From: Clostridia bacterium
GTDB lineage: Bacteria; Bacillota; Clostridia; Christensenellales; Aristaeellaceae
Assembly (NCBI GenBank): GCA_017458865.1
Contig: JAFSZW010000278.1
Location: 1-10,181 of the forward strand
DNA length: 10,181 nt
Reading direction: 5' to 3'
Shown: positions 8,279 through 10,181 of the stretch, one piece after another
How the letters are laid out: the number at the start of each line of letters is the position of its first letter
Numbering within the stretch: the first letter of the stretch is position 1
Program-made: the position numbers and the translations under genes
Notes under the pieces: model-generated
Seen by the model: the letters and a program-made list of their open reading frames with translations, nothing else
Databases searched by the model: none
What the model was told of the DNA's origin: nothing

Positions 8279-8402
8279 CCGGCTATTGCCGGTTGTCTTG
8301 GTGGCATCCCGCACCAACCCCTGTCAGCCTTCCATTTATCTTCTATCATCAGGCCTGCTTCCCGGGCAGAAATGTTTTCTGCATCACCGCCCTTGATGAT
8401 GC
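8279..8402 (-). promoter_or_regulatory. Hairpin-rich 5' leader of the CHASE-GGDEF gene
   Basis: Between the promoter and the start codon the leader can form three compact hairpins. GCATCA (8381-8386) pairs with TGATGC (8397-8402). GCAGAAA (8366-8372) pairs with TTTCTGC (8376-8382) around a triloop, overlapping the first by two bases so that the two are mutually exclusive at the boundary. CCGGC (8279-8283) pairs with GCCGG (8288-8292) about 19 nt before the ribosome binding site. I do not recognise a c-di-GMP or other known riboswitch. Regulation by structure is inference. Confidence 0.35.
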
Positions 8403-8426
8403 ATGAAAAGCATTCCTTTCAGCCCT

Positions 8427-8455
8427 ACTGTATCGAACCATATCTGCTTTGTCAA
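8427..8455 (-). promoter_or_regulatory. SigA-type promoter for the CHASE-GGDEF gene
   Basis: On the minus strand a perfect TTGACA (8455-8450) and TACAGT (8432-8427) are separated by 17 bp. A second TTGACA lies 15 bp further upstream (8470-8465) but has no matching -10. Transcription would start near 8420 and could continue through the HD-GYP, P-loop and cysteine-rich genes. Confidence 0.8.
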
Positions 8456-8626
8456 TAGCAAATATGTCAAAACATCGAAAGGGTGCCTGTGTAAATCGGA
8501 ACGGGCAGCCGGCGCCCTTCTCCCCTGCAGGACGTTCTCATTAAAATGCCGTTTGAGCATTGCCGTTGGCAAAACACCAATCGGTTTGTGTTTTTTTTAT
8601 AATGAGTAGTGAATTGTTTATATCTG

Positions 8627-8635
8627 TGTTATAAT
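8627..8635 (+). promoter_or_regulatory. Extended -10 promoter for the cysteine-repeat genes
   Basis: TGTTATAAT on the plus strand is an extended -10 element (TGn before a perfect TATAAT at 8630-8635). The -35 position (about 8607-8612) is poor, as is common for extended -10 promoters. Transcription would begin near 8642, only about 23 nt before the ATG at 8665. Another TATAAT at 8598-8603 has no usable -35. Confidence 0.65.
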
Positions 8636-8651
8636 ACCGGCATCTCCATTT

Positions 8652-8667
8652 GAAAGGTACAATCATG
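8652..8667 (+). repeat. Duplicated translation leader, copy 1
   Basis: The 16 bases from GAAAGG to the ATG of the four-unit gene match 15 of 16 bases at 9372-9387, which precede the three-unit gene. The shared GAAAGG lies 7 nt before the ATG and acts as the ribosome binding site. It selects the ATG at 8665 over the upstream in-frame TTG at 8650. Confidence 0.8.
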
Positions 8668-9342
8668 AGTATTCAACCAGGTGATCGTTTCGGACATTTA
8701 ACTGTCATTGAAATCCAAGCATCCGACCATATTCTCTGCAAATGTGATTGTGGCAATGAAAAGGTAGTTCCCCAAACCAGTCTTACCGATGGTTCCGTTA
8801 AATCCTGTGGTTGTATAACCAGAGGTCGTAAGCCGGTCCCCATTGCCCCTGGCACTCGATTTGGAATGCTCACTGTAGTTTCATCGGACGGAAATGATAT
8901 CCTCTGCCGTTGTGACTGTGGCAACGAAAAGACAGTCAACAAATACTCCCTTACACATGGGAACACAAAATCCTGTGGATGCAGAGGAAAAAGTCCAAAG
9001 ACAGTCTCCATCGCCCCTGGCACTCGATTTGGAAAGCTTACTGTCATTTCATCTGAAGGTCCCGATGTTCTCTGCAGATGCGATTGTGGGAATGAGAAGA
9101 CTGTCGATCAATCTGCTCTTATAAACGGCGTCGTTAAATCCTGTGGATGTTCAAACAGAGGTCGTAAGTCAGTCCCCATTGCCCCCGGCACTCGGTTTGG
9201 ACGGCTCACCGTCATTTCATCTGAAGGACTTAACATTCTCTGCCAATGCGATTGCGGTAATAAAACGACGGTCAACAAATACGTCCTTGCTCATGGAAAC
9301 ACCAAATCGTGCGGCTGTCTGAAGAGAAAGATAGACGTGTGA
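8665..9342 (+). CDS. Four-unit tandem CDCGN cysteine-repeat protein, probable zinc binder
   Basis: This 225-residue protein consists almost only of four tandem units starting at residues 6, 63, 119 and 175. Each unit reads approximately PGTRFGxLTVISS, a short variable loop, LCxCDCGN, about 15 residues with a conserved Leu and Gly, then KSCGC. Each unit has five cysteines, 20 in all, and no other domain, signal peptide or membrane segment is visible. From general knowledge, a single such module occurs at the N-terminus of phage and mobile-element proteins ahead of AP2 or HNH domains, where it is taken to be a zinc-binding DNA-recognition module. A pure array suggests a multi-finger nucleic-acid binder or a metal-binding protein; both are inference. 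It has its own promoter and is followed after 42 bp by a three-unit relative. The segment looks less GC-rich than the minus-strand genes to its left, which may indicate acquisition. Confidence 0.85.
   Translation: MSIQPGDRFGHLTVIEIQASDHILCKCDCGNEKVVPQTSLTDGSVKSCGCITRGRKPVPIAPGTRFGMLTVVSSDGNDILCRCDCGNEKTVNKYSLTHGNTKSCGCRGKSPKTVSIAPGTRFGKLTVISSEGPDVLCRCDCGNEKTVDQSALINGVVKSCGCSNRGRKSVPIAPGTRFGRLTVISSEGLNILCQCDCGNKTTVNKYVLAHGNTKSCGCLKRKIDV
8680..9342 (+). repeat. Four in-frame tandem repeats of 168-171 bp
   Basis: Units begin at 8680, 8851, 9019 and 9187, giving periods of 171, 168 and 168 bp. The DNA itself is conserved, not only the protein: GGCACTCGATTTGG or close variants mark the start of units 2-4, and AAATCCTGTGG recurs near the end of units 1-3 (diverged in unit 4). 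This points to fairly recent unit duplication. Confidence 0.9.
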
Positions 9343-9371
9343 GTCGTTCTATTTGACACCTGCGCTGTAAC

Positions 9372-9387
9372 GAAAGGAACAATCATG
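9372..9387 (+). repeat. Duplicated translation leader, copy 2
   Basis: This 16-base stretch ending in the ATG of the three-unit gene differs from copy 1 (8652-8667) at one base. It contains the GAAAGG ribosome binding site 7 nt before the ATG. Confidence 0.8.
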
Positions 9388-9918
9388 GAAATTGGTGATC
9401 ACTTCGGCTATCTCACTGTTATTTCTATCAATGGAAAGTCAATAACCTGCCGTTGTGACTGCGGAAATGAGGTAACTGTCTTCGCATCCACCCTTCTTCA
9501 TGGAATAAGAAAATCCTGTGGATGTTTAGGCAGAGGTCCAAAGACAGACCCCCTTACCCCAGACACCCGGTTTGGTAAACTCACTGTAATCTCCTCGAAT
9601 GGGGGCAAGAACCTGTGCCGATGTGATTGCGGCAATGAAAAGATTGTCGCTAAACATCTTCTTCTCAATGGATCTGTTAAATCCTGTGGCTGCTTGCCGA
9701 GAGGGCAAAAGCCATTCCCAATGCTCCCCGGCACCCGATTTGGAAAGTTCACTGTTCTTTCTCCAGAGGATGGGTTCAACATTCTCTGCCGATGTGATTG
9801 TGGCACTGTGAAGACAGTCAGAAGAGCCTACCTTATTAATAATAAAGTTAAATCCTGTGGATGTTTACCGAAAGGACGGTATGGTGGCCTCCACCCGAAA
9901 GTTCGATCGCCATCTTAA
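9385..9918 (+). CDS. Three-unit tandem CDCGN cysteine-repeat protein, probable zinc binder
   Basis: This 177-residue protein is a shorter relative of the preceding gene product. Three units start at residues 4, 60 and 116, each with CRCDCG near the middle and KSCGC near the end, giving 15 cysteines. Unit 3 has CDCGT in place of CDCGN. After the last KSCGC only a short basic tail remains (about residues 161-177, with several Lys, Arg and His), so there is no AP2, HNH or other catalytic domain. The gene starts 42 bp after the four-unit gene, with no separate promoter evident, so the two are probably co-transcribed; a hairpin terminator candidate follows at 9944-9986. Function is unknown; zinc binding is inferred from cysteine spacing. 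Confidence 0.85.
   Translation: MEIGDHFGYLTVISINGKSITCRCDCGNEVTVFASTLLHGIRKSCGCLGRGPKTDPLTPDTRFGKLTVISSNGGKNLCRCDCGNEKIVAKHLLLNGSVKSCGCLPRGQKPFPMLPGTRFGKFTVLSPEDGFNILCRCDCGTVKTVRRAYLINNKVKSCGCLPKGRYGGLHPKVRSPS
9394..9885 (+). repeat. Three in-frame tandem repeats of 168 bp
   Basis: Units begin at 9394, 9562 and 9730, an exact 168-bp period, in register with the repeats of the preceding gene. AAATCCTGTGG occurs near the end of all three units. Confidence 0.88.
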
Positions 9919-9943
9919 AGGAAGCCCATCGACTCTTTTGCGC

Positions 9944-9986
9944 GAGGCGTATCACATACTCATTTACAGAGCATGCGATACGCCTC
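9944..9986 (+). terminator. Candidate rho-independent terminator after the repeat genes
   Basis: A perfect 10-bp stem, GAGGCGTATC (9944-9953) with GATACGCCTC (9977-9986), encloses a 23-nt loop and is followed by CGTTTATATT. The stem is strong, but the loop is long and the T-tract is interrupted, so termination is likely but not certain. It lies 26 bp after the stop of the three-unit gene. Confidence 0.6.
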
Positions 9987-10054
9987 CGTTTATATTGTGA
10001 TTTCCTATCCTAATTATACTAATAGCTCATTCTGCCTGAGAGCACTTTTAGAGG

Positions 10055-10083
10055 TTGACTGCTCTTTAAATTGGTAGTACACT
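10055..10083 (+). promoter_or_regulatory. SigA-type promoter for the gene at the right edge
   Basis: TTGACT (10055-10060) and TACACT (10078-10083) are separated by 17 bp. Transcription would begin near 10090, about 22 nt before the ATG at 10112, so the message would start close to its ribosome binding site. Confidence 0.65.
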
Positions 10084-10094
10084 TTACTAATAAA

Positions 10095-10111
10095 AGGAGG
10101 TGTGTACTCCT
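10095..10111 (+). promoter_or_regulatory. Ribosome binding site inside a possible hairpin
   Basis: AGGAGG (10095-10100) is a strong ribosome binding site 11 nt before the ATG at 10112. AGGAG (10095-10099) is complementary to CTCCT (10107-10111), with a 7-nt loop, so the site can fold into a small hairpin that abuts the start codon and could reduce translation. Confidence 0.5.
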
Positions 10112-10181
10112 ATGGCAAGAGGAAGGCCTGCCAATCCCGACAGCGAGTATACCATGTGTATCCACAAAAACGGAAAATACA
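10112..10181 (+). CDS. Start of a probable transposase (IS1634-like), truncated by window edge
   Basis: Only the first 23 codons are visible, MARGRPANPDSEY followed by TMCIHKNGKY. A short basic MARGRP start followed by a KNGKY-type segment resembles, from memory, the N-termini of IS1634-type DDE transposases in Firmicutes. The evidence is thin and another family is possible. A promoter at 10055-10083 and an AGGAGG site precede it. I could not identify the left inverted repeat of an insertion sequence. Confidence 0.45.
   Translation, partial: MARGRPANPDSEYTMCIHKNGKY

Larger units (their letters stand above)
8249..8664. other. Divergent gene-free spacer of 416 bp
   Basis: No convincing gene lies here. 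From left to right it holds the cyclase ribosome binding site, its structured leader, its promoter at 8427-8455, a stretch with no assigned feature at about 8471-8590, and an AT-rich block with the plus-strand promoter for the repeat-protein genes. Short open frames in it lack ribosome binding sites and protein-like composition. Confidence 0.7.

Noticed and set aside
7406..8458. A 350-codon plus-strand open frame
   Set aside because: It is antisense to the CHASE-GGDEF gene, has no ribosome binding site and reads as low-information protein rich in His, Arg and Asn; it is a shadow of the minus-strand gene.
8560..8598. AAAACAC/GTGTTTT inverted repeat with a T-run, terminator-like
   Set aside because: The stem is almost all A-T with a 10-nt loop and no plus-strand gene lies upstream of it; it overlaps the AT-rich promoter block.
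8665..9918. Reading the tandem repeats as a CRISPR array or RiPP precursor
   Set aside because: The repeats are long, in-frame and protein-coding with conserved cysteine motifs; there are no short spacers, cas genes, leader-core cleavage pattern or maturation genes.

Overview
The window looks like a chromosomal segment of a Gram-positive, Bacillota-type bacterium (a Clostridia or Erysipelotrichia relative is my inference). The grounds are strong AGGAGG ribosome binding sites, clean SigA-like promoters with 17-bp spacers, intermediate GC content, and a typical anaerobic-Firmicute gene mix: membrane GGDEF and HD-GYP proteins, a family 5 solute-binding protein and a DUF6485-like cysteine-rich protein. 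No rRNA, tRNA or CRISPR array was seen.

Positions 1-8248 are all coded on the minus strand and are dominated by cyclic-di-GMP signalling. Read in the direction of transcription, the order is: a CHASE-GGDEF-PAS diguanylate cyclase (8248-6515), a 7TM-PAS-HD-GYP phosphodiesterase (6278-4521), a small P-loop kinase-like protein (4418-3786) and an 83-residue cysteine-rich protein (3677-3426). A separate promoter at 3184-3156 then drives a membrane-anchored peptide-type solute-binding protein (3009-1348), followed 15 bp later by a dCACHE-HAMP-GGDEF protein (1332 to beyond the left edge). The locus therefore holds two enzymes predicted to make c-di-GMP and one predicted to degrade it, each with a different extracellular or membrane sensor. 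A solute-binding protein without transporter subunits may feed the second cyclase.

Positions 8249-8664 are a divergent gene-free spacer. It carries a minus-strand promoter, a hairpin-rich leader for the cyclase, and a plus-strand extended -10 promoter.

Positions 8665-9918 on the plus strand hold the most unusual content: two adjacent genes made almost entirely of tandem 56-57-residue cysteine-rich units (four units, then three). Each unit has a CxCDCG(N/T) and a KSCGC motif. This unit is known to me mainly as a single putative zinc-binding module at the front of phage or mobile-element AP2/HNH proteins; here it forms pure arrays with no enzymatic domain. The two genes share an almost identical ribosome-binding leader, which suggests whole-gene duplication, and a hairpin terminator candidate follows them.

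From about 10055 to the right edge a promoter, a strong ribosome binding site inside a possible hairpin, and the first 23 codons of another gene appear. The start resembles IS1634-type transposases, so the right side probably enters an insertion sequence.
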